From Scilla litardierei (taxonomy: Eukaryota; Streptophyta; Magnoliopsida; Asparagales; Asparagaceae), in the NCBI GenBank assembly GCA_030789695.1, contig CM061142.1:359327486-359391485 (forward strand): a DNA stretch of 64,000 bases, given 5' to 3'. The position numbers were made by a program, and so were the translations under genes. Below are positions 1-12,365 of the stretch, piece after piece. Numbering within the stretch: position 1 is the stretch's first letter; each line of letters opens with the position of its first letter. Under the pieces are notes generated by a model. That model ran no database searches. It was not told where the DNA came from and saw nothing but the letters and a program-made list of their open reading frames with translations.

Positions 1-95
1 CTTGTTAATTTGGATGTTTTGCCGGTTCGAAATCCAAGATACTTAGAGCCTTGGGATCTTCGACGCGTGTTTCATCATACGGTTGTTGCACTATC

Positions 96-103
96 TATAT
101 AAG
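96..103 (+). promoter_or_regulatory. TATA box of the antisense gene
   Basis: TATATAAG lies 61 bases before the LARD1 insertion point. With LARD1 removed it is about 70 bases upstream of the ATG at 27356, so it is the likely promoter of the antisense ORF of the gypsy element. LARD1 now separates promoter and coding region by 27 kb. Confidence 0.4.
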
Positions 104-164
104 ATGGCCCCATCGGCAGAATGCAGAGGTACCTTCTTCCCTCTCTTGATTCAGATTTTCCTTC

Positions 165-3100
165 TGTAACGGCCGGTACTCATTATTCGTTATACGGCTG
201 TGCATATAGCAATTTCGAGTACCTGATTGGTTTTGTGCTTGGTATGTGAGTCCTGTCGTTGATTTGATAGGGCCGTAACACCTTGGTTGCATCCTTAGCA
301 AGCCACCCTCGACGTGTGCCCAACTTGGGATTACCGTCGCTTTTGGACCCCGTATCATTGTACGCGTATCCTTTTGGAAGTTCGCGTATTTTTCTTAGCA
401 TTGTCTTTCATTCGGACACTATAGTGTGATATGTCGTTGTGACCATCTCGGAGAGTATTAATTTGTGGAATTCATTTGGAACGTCATTTCACTGGTCATT
501 CTCCCACGGTTTGACCTTATTTGATGAGACGCCACGTTTTTTCACTTTTGTCGTGTGGCCTTTCTATTTTTTAATTTCGTTTCTCGTCGTCGAAATTGTG
601 TTCCGTCTCCTCTGACTTCTTTCTCTCGTCGTCGCGGTCACCCCCGTATTTTTCTTACGATTTTTGGACTTCGTTTGACCTATGTGCACTTTTCGGCCCA
701 ACCTATTACATTTTAACCCTAGGTTTTACCTAGATTAATCCCTAATAATTAATTAATAAAATATTACATCAGATTTGGGCTTAGTCTGTTTTATATCCCC
801 ATTTTGCCCACACACCCACGCATGAGGGTTAGAGAGAGTGGGGACTTTATTATCCTTTTATCATAAAATCCTATAATAGCATGACTTAAAAACAATTCAA
901 AACCAAGCCCAACAGGTATGGCCCTAGACCTAGTAACTCACGTGCTGCCCATACTCTATAATTTTAACATAGGGCTTAAAAATTTTCACAGCAACTCGAA
1001 AGCACCGCCTCCTTCTTTTCACGCCAACACAAAGCCCCAAGAGACCATCGGCATCTTCTCCTCCCCCTCTCGACCCTGTCCCCACGCCCTCCGGCCAACA
1101 TCACCGGAGCCCCGCCGGTGTGCCCCGCCAAAGGATGCAGGACCTCGACACCGACCAGGTGCGGCAGCAGCCCGGACTGCACACGGCGTCGTCAGGCAAC
1201 GGCAGTCTGCCGTTCTTCGCGATAGCGGCCACCCACGCTCGGCGGTCTTTCCTCCCTCCGACCCCTAGCACCGCCGGCAACCCAGGTGACGTCTCCTCCT
1301 TCCTCTTCACCCCCTCAACACCGCTGCCAGTCCCTTCAGGCCATGCACCGCCGGAGAAACACCCCATCGACTCCTCCTTCCGTGCGTCATTGCCCTCCAG
1401 CTCCGTCAGACCCGCCTCCTCCCAGCGACAACCTTTGGCTGTGAGTTCCCTTATATGTGAACATGAACAGTACATAGCTCATATAATCAGTGTTATAAAT
1501 TATGTTAATCATATGTTAAATTATTATTTTATATAACCTGTTAAAATATTAGTATGAGTATGTTACAGTTGCAAGATGTAGGTTTTAATAAGTATGTTGC
1601 AATATGTTACATGATATTAAGTTTATACATATTAATTAGTTAGGTGATACACCTTTAATATATATTAGTTGATAGATACAATAGATTATGATGTTGTATT
1701 AGCTTATTGGGCTTGATATCACACATCCGATGTCGCAGATAAATCGGTTTCTCCGCGACCCGTTACCGTTTCCGAATCGTTCGTTCCCGTACCGTTCACG
1801 CTACAGGAATCCAACCCCTGACGTCGCTACCCGACGTCAGAGTAGCTCTCGCATCGTGTTGAGGTAAGATCTGCACCGTAGGAACCCCACACTGCATGCT
1901 AATAAGATAAAAACTGTGTTTTTACTTATTTGTAACTCACTAATCCAAGATAATAATACGGGACTGTAGGCTGGTGTTGGACTGAGCATGGGAGCTCTGG
2001 ACGTTATGAGATGTGATTGGACTTTGAGAATTGTGGTACCGGCACATATATCAGGCAAGTGAAACTTGCCAACTCTTGTGTAGGGCCATGTTTTTAGGCC
2101 ACTTCCTTGTTCCTAGCGTAAAAGAGACTAGTCAGTGAAATGATAGCTGGCTAGACGCCTACTTGATCTAGTTTGACAACGAAACATGATCCGTCACCTA
2201 ATTGATCTAGCTTGACAACGAAGCTAGATCCAACCCTTTAACCTTGTTGTTCATGCATACTAAACTGTCACGTTTACTTTCCTTATCTGTACGCACTTTT
2301 AACTGACATGCATTGCATTCTACATGTCATCCAAGTTGATTGTTGCATTCGTAGCACACGCTACAATACTTGTACTTGTACTCCTTGAATACTACTTCCT
2401 GGGAACGGGCCTCATGTGTTGGTCAAAAGCCAATGCCCGGTTTCCTTGTCCGGCTAGGTGCACCCCTAGGCCATCATGTTAAAACACTTCCTGGCTTGTG
2501 ATCCAGAAGCGGGCCTCATGTGTTGGTTGAAAACCAATGCCCGATACACGTGGAGGGGTAGGGATAAACTGTCACCTGAGCTTAGGAGTGGCCCGATCAG
2601 CCACTCTAGCCAGAAGGCGGAATCTCTATGCACGAGGTGCTTACTTTACTTGTCTTGTACTAGTGAGTGTTACTTGTATGACTTGTCATTCATGCCATGT
2701 TTAAATGCCATGCTCGTACCTTACTTTACTTTACTTTACCTGTTGCACTCATACTTTAACTGCCATGTCATTGCATTCATGCTAGAACTGCTAGGTTGCT
2801 TTACTTGTACCTACCTTCAGTTTCTTTGCACAAGTCTCTTGTAGACTTGCTGACATGTGCCCCTTGCTCTTTTGGGTGTCACATGTTAGACCCTGAGCCA
2901 GAGACCGTTGCTGAGTACGTGGTGTTTTGCTGACGCTGAGCCTGAGTCCATGTCTGTCTAGGAGGAGTTTTATGGACACCGGAGACCTTTCTTGCTGACT
3001 TTGATGAGCTTCTTTTGTTTTAGGTTTTTTTGTTAGTTGTCGGTGCGTGGAACCTTTGTTTTGTACGCTGTACTTTTGTTGGCCAGGTTTGGGCCCTTAG

Positions 3101-3335
3101 ACTCTCTTTTATTTCAGCCTGGTGGCTTTTCTGTGATGTTGAAACTTATTTTATGGATATTCTGAGATATCTATTTTGTCTCATTTCATTATTATTATAT
3201 TTGTTTTGTTTGCGTTGCAAGGACCTGCAGTTTTAAATTTGATTGACGCTTATCGGACTTGCAGCTTTGCAGCTTCAAGTCTGAGCGGACCTTCTCACGC
3301 TTCGCCTCCATATTTTTAGGAAGCGGGGCGTGACA
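165..3335 (+). repeat. 5' LTR of LARD1
   Basis: Starts TGTAACGGCC and ends GGGGCGTGACA, 3171 bases. A GC-rich stretch is at about 1000-1440 and a pair of related stem-loops at 2406-2439 and 2510-2543. The second half resembles the LARD2 LTR read on the minus strand, while the first 2 kb is largely different. Open frames here, such as 918-1268, recur in the other LTR only because the LTRs are copies, and resemble no protein I know. Confidence 0.85.
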
Positions 3336-5640
3336 GGTTTTGTTGGTGGCCCATGCAGGTCCAGTCTTGCAATTGCGAATTAACGGAACAACGATAATAA
3401 CGGAATGTCCATTAAATAAATTGCAACATCCGAGTCATAAGCCCTGAGTCTAGTCGTTTTCTTAGGACACTAGGTGATAAGAAGACCTAGTTAGACGTCT
3501 GTGCTTGCTAGATAGAGGCCTCTGATTGTTAGTTATACTCCCTGTCAGCAATTGGTTTAATCGTCGTAGGAGTTACCTTAGTGGTCCTTGTCTACCTCTG
3601 ACCATATTAGACTCCCAGAATTTCCTTCAGTCGTTCGCTTGGGTCCATCGATTTCGGGCCAAGTTGAGCGCATTTCATTACCGTCTAGCTCCTTAGAAAG
3701 TCTTAGCGCTTCGTTCCTTAATCCTTAGTTGGTCGACCGTAGGAGTTTCCCGTAGATTCTCTTGATTCATATCCTAGGTGTATGTTTTGATCAACCGACC
3801 AATTTCCTTGCCTCGATCCACGAGATCGCCTCATGACAATCGTCGTCAGTCTTCGAACCCCTCCATTTCAAACCTTGAACCTTCTGAAAGTATTTTTCGA
3901 TTTCCTCTTTTCCTAAGTATAAGTTTGTTCAAATTTTAATATATATATATCTTATATTTCATACTCCTTCGTTGACTTGAACTCTTAAAACTTTTTCGAA
4001 ATTTTGAATACTAGCTTATGGTATTTTCCCAGCCTACACTTTTTGTACCTATGAAAATACACTTTCCCTTTCATATATTAATTTTATTTTGAACCGTACT
4101 CTTATTTTGTCCAACGCGACTTATAATTTCCTTTCTTATTATTCCTTTCAAACGACACATCGCGCTTCCTTTTAATATACTTTTCAAGTCACCTGGAATT
4201 TTAATTTTCAGCCAGTCGATTTTATGCTCGACGTTTTCTCTACTTCAGATTTTTGCAAAATTATTATTTCATAACCACTTCCTGATTTAGACCCTCCATG
4301 ATTTGATTTTAAAGATTTGTTATCAATTTTGATAATTCTACTACCAAGTTATTATTATTATCTTTCCGCTCACCATACATACTTTTAGAATAATTTCTAA
4401 ACTAAATTGAATTTCAATTATTTTTACATCCGTACCAGGCTCGTTGTTCTTGCATGCTAAGAGCTTTGTGTGAACCAGTTTTATTTTGGCACATCCTGTT
4501 TCCTCTAAAAGTAGTTTCAATATTGAGTATTTTAATTTTTTTTTCCATAGCCTAAAAGTTTTGAAAGCATTTAACATGAGTTTAAATTCTTCTGTTACTT
4601 GAATTCATTCTTTGACTTTCAAAAAAAAAACTTTTGACAACATTATATTAAATTACTGACGTATAAAATTTTCTAAACCACGTCCTTAATATTCGTGTAA
4701 ATGATTTTACTTCCTTTTATAATGATTTTTTTAAACCAATAGACCATTTTCTCTTATTATGAATACTCGACTCAAACTTATTTTGAACAACTCGTTCTAT
4801 CGATCGCCAAACATTTTTATACAGACAAGGATTCCAACTTTTGAAGTACAACAGTTTTCAATTTTGCGTATTTTAGCTAATGCTATTTACCATATTTTCT
4901 TTTCTGTATCATATATAAGCATCACTACATATACCTTTCCCTCAACCTAAACATCACCATTGAGTCAATGTTTCGTCTAACCAAGCTGTCTCCTTGTAAT
5001 CGTCCTATCCGAACTCGTGCTTATCGATCTTTCCCTCGTCACGCTTTCGACCTCGACCTTCCTTTATTCCTTAGGCTTTAGTGCCCGTCAATGACTGTGT
5101 CAACCCTAAATTGTTAATAGGCCTTTGGACCTTTGTGATGTTGTCGTGGGGCATGTACCTAAGTTGAGTATGTGGGCTTGAATGAGTGTACTCCCCTATA
5201 GTATATTAATCTTGCCTATTGTGTGATATATACATACTCAGAGTAATTTGTGATATTATGAAGTTGTTTATGTGTTAAGTATTTATATGTATGTGAAAGG
5301 ATAGCTATACCCCCTCTAAGGGTGTCTGTGTATATGGATCAGTGTTGGAATATCTAATGGGGTGTATGTAGTTAGGGATACTTATAATTGTTGAAATAAT
5401 ATGTTGGTAAAGTTATGTGTATGTTAGGTGTGATAATAATAGGTGTATGTATAGTTCAGTGAGTAGATCTATTATACGACCTATGTGTTAGTACGTGTGA
5501 GTATGTGCTCGTACGTAGATACGTATTGTGCTTAGACGTAAGTAGTTAGGTATTTGCTGCATGAGTATATAGGTGTTATACATATAGTAGTAGGATTATA
5601 ACTTGGATTGGTATTGCTTGCTTTTACGGGATGTTGAATG

Positions 5641-5664
5641 CGTGTATACCATGAGGTATACACG
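5641..5664 (+). other. Conserved hairpin in LARD1 interior
   Basis: CGTGTATACC and GGTATACACG pair over 10 bp around the loop ATGA. The equivalent hairpin in LARD2 is at 56782-56805, with the same loop on its sense strand and 8 of 10 stem pairs kept. Confidence 0.6.
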
Positions 5665-6008
5665 ACTATTGCTTGTCTTAACTATGTATGTAATTTTATT
5701 GTGTTGGTATACTAATTATATGAAGTAGGATATGGTGTGAATATATGTTCTACATGTGTGTGACTATACAGTGAGTGCATGTATTAGGGAGGATATTATA
5801 ATTATACGTATGCTGATTTTGGTATTATTATTATGGTATATATAAAGTGATTGAACTATGTGAGTGTTACCTGACTAAATAATAGGCGTGATTGACATAT
5901 GATATGTATATAGTTTTATTGGTAGATGTGTATACATTGGAGTGGTATTGGTATAAGTGTAAATACTGTGTTACGTATATAGAGTATTCTGATATGTGTT
6001 TCGAGTCT

Positions 6009-6024
6009 CACTCAAGCTTGAGTG
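6009..6024. other. 16-bp perfect palindrome in LARD1 interior
   Basis: CACTCAAGCTTGAGTG equals its own reverse complement. An identical copy is in LARD2 at 56425-56440, although the surrounding sequence has drifted. Confidence 0.7.
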
Positions 6025-6924
6025 GGTATACTCTAAGTTTATTGTTATGTATGTCTGTAGTTTGCATATAGCGATGTTTGATGTATGTATATTGATAGGA
6101 GTGTTTGTGCCTGGTTGTGTTACACACATGATTGTGGGTCGCTATACCAGTATATAGTTATAGGTGTTGGTCTTGTGGTGAAGTTATTTACTAAGGACTT
6201 GCCTGTGTGAACGTATGTGTGCTAGCTAAACTATGAGTGTATATGTGCTGAGTATATAGTGGTATATATGAATGTTATATTAGCGTGTGTTGGTGTGCCC
6301 ATGCACGGATAAGTATGTGCTTAGTTATAGGTATTGGCAACCATGGTATGTGTGGCGTGTCGTGAATATAGTTATAGGACCGTATGTGATGTGAATTTAT
6401 GGTGAAATATCTTCATGCATTTGAATGACTATAAATGGAGAAATTATAGTAGTAGTAAATGTATCTTAGATAAAATAACATGATTTAATATTGAATAGTG
6501 TGGTTACTTGTATGTTCGATGTACATTAGGAGATATAGGGAGTAGTGTATCCTTATTATTTTGTTCATAGGTAGTTATCTAAACGTAGAGTATTACGAGG
6601 ATAATTACTGGTGTGAACTATTTAATTGTTTTTGGGTATGTGCACCATAGTGTGTAATAAGTGTTTTATAGTTATATAAAAATATGCGTGACTATATGAA
6701 TGATTAGAATACATGTGTGAATTTGACTGACTATGATAGGTATAAGTGTATAATGTGTGTGAATGTATACATGATAGCAGTGTTAATGTTTGATTGCTTA
6801 GTGCATATGTAAGCACTGGTAATGACTATAATTGGTTAAACTCTAGGGTGATGTGATTGGGATAGCTACTAGTCTGGCTAGAGTTATATTTATAGTTAGA
6901 AGGTCCGAGGACGGACTTTATTCT

Positions 6925-6937
6925 AAGGTGGGTAGGA
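6925..6937 (+). other. Polypurine tract of LARD1
   Basis: AAGGTGGGTAGGA directly precedes the 3' LTR start TGTAACGG. The same tract precedes the LARD2 3' LTR on the minus strand (55684-55696). It primes plus-strand DNA synthesis in reverse transcription. Confidence 0.75.
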
Positions 6938-7391
6938 TGTAACGGCCGGTACTCATTATTCGTTATACGGCTATGCGTATAGCAATTTCGAGTACCTGAT
7001 TGGTTTTGTGCTTGGTATGTGAGTCGTGTCGTTGAGTTGATAGGGCCGTAGCACCTTGGTTGCATCCTTAGCAAGCCACCCTCGACGTGTGCCCAACTTG
7101 GGATTACCGTCGCTTTTGGACCCCGTATCCTTGTACGTGTATCTTTTTGGAAGTTCGCGTATTTTTCTTAGCCTTGTCTTTCATTCGGACACTATAGTGT
7201 GATATGTCGTTGTGACCCTCTCGGAGAGTATTAATTTGTGGAATTCATTTGGAACGTCATTTCACTGGTCATTCTCCCACGGTTTGACCTTTTTTGATGA
7301 GACGCCACGTTTTTCACTTTTGTCGTGTGGCCTTTCTATTTTTTAATTTCGTTTCTCGTCGTCGAAATTGTGTTCTGTCTCCTCTGACTTT
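6938..7391 (+). repeat. 3' LTR of LARD1, left part
   Basis: Matches the 5' LTR from its TGTAACGG start up to CTCTGACTT, where the CACTA transposon enters. The remainder resumes at 24624. The two parts minus the 3-bp duplication add to about 3170 bases, as expected from the 5' LTR. Confidence 0.9.
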
Positions 7392-7410
7392 CACTACTAC
7401 AAAAAGGACC
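7392..7410 (+). repeat. Left terminal inverted repeat of the CACTA element
   Basis: CACTACTACAAAAAGGACC; its partner is at 24605-24623 with one mismatch in 19. Confidence 0.95.
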
Positions 7411-7855
7411 TTTAATAGCACACCTTTAATAGCGCTTGCCAATTATAAGCGCTGTTAATTAGAGGCACATATAATAGATAGCGCTTCTTTTTGCAAGCGC
7501 TGTTAAAGGTCGAAGAATAGACAGCGCTTCTTTCTACAAGCGTTGTTAAAGGTCGGATAATAGACATCGCTTCTTTCTGCAAGCGCTGTGTATTAGAGGC
7601 ACAGATAATACACAGCGCTTGTAGAAAGAAGCGTTGTTAAAGGCCCCCCTTTAACAGCGCTTGTCTGTGCAAGCGCTGTTAAAGGCCCCCCTTTAACAGC
7701 GCTTGCACAGACAAGCGATGTTAAAGGGGGCCTTTAACAGCGCTTTCATAAACAAGCCCTGTTAAAGGCCACCCTTTAATAGTGCTTGTATCTGCAAGCG
7801 CTGTTAAAGGCCTCCCTTTAACAGCGCTTGTTTGAAACAAGCGCTGTGAAAGGTA
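7411..7855. repeat. Left subterminal repeat array of the CACTA element
   Basis: Repeats of the core AAGCGCTGTTAAAGG and its complement are arranged head to head with short spacers, forming many potential hairpins such as TTTAACAGCGCTTG facing CAAGCGCTGTTAAA. Such arrays are the known binding sites of the TNPA-type DNA-binding protein in En/Spm elements. Confidence 0.9.
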
Positions 7856-8830
7856 TTATACATTTACGCTCAGCGGTTCGCAATTTCACGATACCCACGT
7901 AACCCTCTCGTCGAGGCTGATCCTAACCATCGTCGAGGCTGATCCTAAACCCTAACCCGATTCCAGAAGCACGCGCAAACCCCAACCCCCGTTTTAGATT
8001 CCAACCCTTAACTTTCTCCTCCACCAACAAAACACCACTGAGCCCGTCCCCTTCACCGGCAAGCTCTGGCCGTCCCTCCGAGCTCCTCCTCCCTTCTACT
8101 AAAACGCAACCCAACACCTCCCGTCTCCTTCACCTCGCCCACCGACATCTCCCAAGTCCACAACCTCGCCCAGCGACCCCCTTGCAGCTCCTTGCCGCAG
8201 ACCGCCTCTTTCCCCTCCTCCGTTTTGATTGTTGTCGCCCCGATCTGCCACCCGTCCTTCGACGAGCCACGCCACCACAGCCCCATCTCCACCCAGTGGC
8301 AACACTCCACCGCCCCTCCTTCCCGTCGCTCGGACCTCGACAGCCATCTGACTCACCATAGCCCGACCACCCCGCCTCAAGCCTCCCGTTTCCCCCGCAA
8401 CTTACCGTCGCCCAACTCGGCTTCCTCCTCGCGCCTCCACCCCATCCTGCCTAAGGATTCCAGATCCGTCGCCGAATCCAACCGGAGACCCGCCGCCGCT
8501 TCAGATTCCCCTCCCCTGCCCAGCATCCTCTTCCCCTGTTCGAAACAGAGGAACCCCGCCCAGTTCACCGCCCCTTCGCCGCCCTCTTCCTTGCGGCATC
8601 GAGGGCTCCAGAAGCTTGCCGTTTTAGATTCCAACCCTTAATTTCTCATCATCGAGGCTGATCCTAACCATCGTCGAGGCTGATCCTAAACCCTAACCCG
8701 ATTCCAGAAGCACGCGCAAACCCCAACCATCGTCGAGGCTGATCTTCGCCATTCTTCGGATCCGGCTCCAAATCTGAACCCGTCGGAAGCGAGATTGAAG
8801 TCGAGGGCTGACTGGCGATTAGTTCAGGTA
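7856..8830 (+). other. GC-rich leader of the CACTA element, possibly a captured exon
   Basis: This stretch is rich in C and CCG and contrasts with its AT-rich surroundings. It has an open frame at 8192-8641 (149 aa) rich in Ser and Pro with no recognisable domain. A block containing CGTCGAGGCTGATCCTAA and an adjacent block ending TTCCAACCCTTAA occur twice, around 7911-8010 and 8621-8730. TTCAGGTATCG near 8824 resembles a splice donor. It may be the first untranslated exon of the transposase transcript or a captured host 5' exon; I cannot tell which. Confidence 0.35.
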
Positions 8831-9750
8831 TCGAGATTATTTTGGTTCTTTACCGAATTAGTGACAGGCTTCCATCAAAATCATTCGTATGAATCAACTT
8901 GAAAAAAGCTTTCAATAGATTTATATAATAAAAATTAGATTATTTGAGATCCGAAAACCTATGAATCAACCCATTTCAATATTGCACATTTGTAGGCAGC
9001 TTGAAAGTCATCCATATTGCAAACAATCGATCAGTTGATGGAAAGCTCCAATCAGTAAAAGTGTTGGTACATCAAGAGATCTTTTGATGAATTGATCAAG
9101 ATGAATCGTTCCTATTATTGATTTGGATAACAGATTGGGCTAGCTCACGATTACATTGTGAGCTCGCCATCTTATTTTATCATTTTCCTATTTATATTGA
9201 TGACAAAAAGCTTGGATGTTGGATGGTGATGAGAAATTTATATTTTAAGGTCTCTCAATTTTAAAAATATTTGCGACAATTCTTCAGGTAATCACATGAT
9301 CTTTTCTTTTTGACACTCTCACCTCCTACTTTGCAGTGATTTCTTTTTCTCCGTTTGTTTTGCTGGACTTTGTTGGATAGTATTAACAACTATAGGGTTG
9401 CATAAAGATGGTGTAAAAGAAGATTCATTGTTTGCTCTAACTATTCAAATTTAGGATCGTCATGTTGATGTGTGTTTCTAGCTACATACTAATGTAATTT
9501 CTTATTGGTTTCTTTTTTATAAATTGCGGCCTGAAGTAAGAGCTGATTGGATACAATTCAACTCTTTTTTGTAAATCTTATATACATGGTTATCCTGAAT
9601 CTGAGGAATGTGATTCCAGTACCTTGGTTCGATCTGCCCATACCTTGGACTATAGTGAAGTAATACATTCTTTTCTGAGCAACGAGTGTTTGTTTGATCT
9701 ATTAGGCCATCAAGCATTAATATTGACTTATTACATTTTATGTGGAAGAA

Positions 9751-9839
9751 GAAGATACGGAAGAAGAAGACAACGACGAACAGTTCTTTACTGACTCCGA
9801 AGATTATGACAGCGATAGTTTTGATTATGACAATGAAAA
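9751..9839 (+). other. Acidic exon-like fragment, possibly captured from a host gene
   Basis: The frame is dominated by Glu, Asp and Ser (for example TDSEDYDSDSFDYD) and ends at a good splice-donor sequence, AA|GTGAGT. The acceptor side is unclear. The surrounding sequence is non-coding. It could be an exon of the transposase transcript or a captured host exon; no family is recognised. Confidence 0.25.
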
Positions 9840-10830
9840 GTGAGTTCTGAGGCAGAAATTTTGTTGGTGTCATAGGCCGAATTCTATATAATTATTCCCT
9901 GCGGCAGAAGGCATATATCAAGGGATCTTATTGCAAGTAAGGATATCCATCTCAATTGCATTAATTGTTTATTTCCTGTTGATAGTAATCTAGTTTATCC
10001 TAGAAGCATTGTCTTTCGATGAAGACCAGCTCACATGTCAGGCCAGGTTGGCGAGAAAAATAAATGCGGGGTTTGATTTCTTGAAATTAAATTTTAAAGT
10101 AAATGGTGAGAAGTAATTGGCACATGGTGCGTTTTGTTGTTTGACCATGCATTCCTCCAGTAGATTGTTTACCTTTGAGTAACTAGCCATAAACCAAATT
10201 TAGAAGCTAGGGTTTGGGCTTGGTCTGCTCATTTTTAAAATCAATTTCAATCCGTTCAGTCTTATTAAATTGGTTGTTTTTGCTGTTGAAAGCTGGTCCT
10301 AAAATGGAAAATGAAAATGTACCATACTTTTAAATATGAAAAATGTTCTGACATGTCGTAAAAATTAAGTGGAAAAATTAGTATGTCATTGCCGTTGATC
10401 TTAGGAAAAAGAAAAGGCATTTTAACCCTAAAAGCGGGATGCAAATTGCAGCCACAGAATGATGGGCGGATGGCTGCCTACTCAATTACAAGCAAAAGAA
10501 AAAGTAATTAGTTTGGAATTAAGAGGGGTTGGTATCTAGCGATTGGTGCAGTTGGGTCACGTATTTATGACCCGAATGCTCGTTGGTCACATACAGCTTT
10601 GGTGCAGTTCCGCAAGTCCAGACGTGTGTTTAGCCTATACTTTTTTCCCCTTGAGAATGATTGTTGTATACGTTTTATTTTTTAAGACCTCAAAATGGTA
10701 ACGGTATTGATCTGCATTGGCCAAATTAAACATAGCCAGACTCAATAAATATCCTATCCGTTAGTTGAGATATGTGAGTGATTTTCTCAACTAACTAACG
10801 GGAGTTCATTACGTGATTTTCTCATGTATC

Positions 10831-10875
10831 TTATAGTCTACTTGGCGGGGTGAAAGGAGCAGAAGTAGACTATAA
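10831..10875. repeat. 13-bp perfect inverted repeat
   Basis: TTATAGTCTACTT and AAGTAGACTATAA flank a 19-base G-rich loop. A weaker inverted repeat (CCGTTAGTTGAGA with TCTCAACTAACTAACGG) lies just upstream at 10758-10802. No function is assigned. Confidence 0.45.
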
Positions 10876-12365
10876 ATAAAGTGGAGTTCTTCTACTCTAT
10901 CATCAAGAAGAAATCTCTTCTTCGGAATCCCAAAAACATATCGACAGCAATAAGAACATAAGCAACGTCACAATATTTAGTATTATATACACAATATTTA
11001 GTTTAGTAACAATAGCAACGTGTTGTAGATCAGTCTTCGAATTTAAGTCCAGAATTACGTTGAAAGAGCATCGACAGGAGAGGTTGTAGTGAGACATACA
11101 ACTATACAAGGACATGCCAGTCAGCTCTTGGAATTTGAACGGAGAAATATCTATGTGAAAATTGTGAGAATCCTGAATTGTCATCGTGAGAGGGATGTTT
11201 GCCATTTTCTTTAGGTCCCTGATTGTGTCCAGACCTCGCATGTGGTTGTGATTTGCGTATACAATCCTTTTTGTCCTCTACCTCTCTTCTTCTTGAGACG
11301 TCCTCTTCAGGGCAGCTTATAGACTGGGAGCCTGTGAATTTTCTTCAATTATGATTCTAGTCTTGGCCAGTTGATCAATTATCATGGATGCAACTTGTGG
11401 TGTCAATATTTTTTAAAAAAAAGTGGCTGATATTTTGTGGGAATGACAATGAATTGGGTAGCTGGCAACCAATATTCCTTGTGCCATGGCCCATTATTAT
11501 CTGCTCCAAACCCATGTTATATTTAACTTGAGGATAAGGATGCTGTAGATGCTATCATGTTTAATTAATTGAAAGCATGATTAAGGCCACTTGTGTTTGT
11601 TAGTTGCAGTTTATTAAGATTGTCAACATGGAGATTGGAGGACAAACACACAATAAAGTATTGCCTCTGTTGCTCAGCAGGCTCTAGGATTTTTTAAATA
11701 AAAAAACTAGAGCTAAGCAAGTTGTTCTAATTATTGAAAGGCCACACATGTGGCATCATCGCTATAGAATCTTTCGTTTGCTGCCAAAAACAGCAAATCA
11801 GCAATGTAAGTTTTGGATCCTTCTGTTTAGTGCCAAGCATGAAATTCCATGTAGTCCATTTATATAATTCCTTAACAAATGAATATTATTATGCATTCGA
11901 TTCTAGGATACTTCTAGGATATATACATGAATATTTCTCAAACGGTATGTAGTTTACTCATATATATATCTAAAAGCATGCTAGTCTACACTATTTCGAT
12001 TTGGTATGTTTAGCATGTATTCATGTATTAACATACTCATATATATATCTAAAAACACAAGATCTTTATTCATGTAAAACATAATGTAAATATGAAATCT
12101 CTTTGCCTCTTTTTGATAAAAGAAAATGGTTTATAGATTATTTTACTATTAGGTGCTATTATATATATAACTAAAAACAACTTCGTGTTACTTGCAGGAG
12201 TAAATACTTTTGTGATTGGTCTTCTCTGAGGCCTACTTTGATATAACGGTGCCATTGCCATCTGCTTGTTTTATCTCCAGGTTAGCCTTCTACTTTCATT
12301 CAGACCTTCACCTCTCAAATAACAAAATAACTAATGTTAATAATTTTTTTGTTAGATTGATAAAT

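Larger units (their letters stand above)
3336..6937 (+). other. Interior of LARD1, no coding region
   Basis: The first 150 bases match the start of the LARD2 interior, and 3890-4030 is also recognisably related. LARD1 lacks the zinc-knuckle ORF present in LARD2. From about 5150 to 6900 the plus strand is rich in TG, TA and GTAT and poor in C. It contains a perfect hairpin at 5641-5664 and a 16-bp palindrome at 6009-6024, both conserved in LARD2. A primer-binding site is not certain: TGGTGGCCCATGCAGG near 3345 is the only TGG-initial candidate and I cannot assign a tRNA to it. Confidence 0.7.
8831..12365 (+). other. CACTA interior left of the transposase, mostly unassigned
   Basis: AT-rich, intron-like sequence with no recognised gene. 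Two details stand out: an acidic exon-like stretch ending at 9839, and a 13-bp perfect inverted repeat at 10831-10875. An open frame on the minus strand at 10903-11241 (112 aa) resembles nothing I know and is probably chance. Confidence 0.5.

Noticed and set aside
918..1536. Open frames of 116 and 138 codons, recurring at 24925-25543
   Set aside because: They recur because both lie in LTR copies of LARD1. Composition follows the GC-rich DNA, frames differ between copies and no motif is seen.
7400..7860. Regular short repeats with spacers, CRISPR-like at first sight
   Set aside because: The repeats are palindromic, variable and mirrored at the other end next to CACTA inverted repeats. This is the known subterminal structure of the transposon.
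10903..11241. 112-codon minus-strand frame with a hydrophobic segment
   Set aside because: No homology recognised, AT-rich surroundings, no support for a promoter or splice structure.
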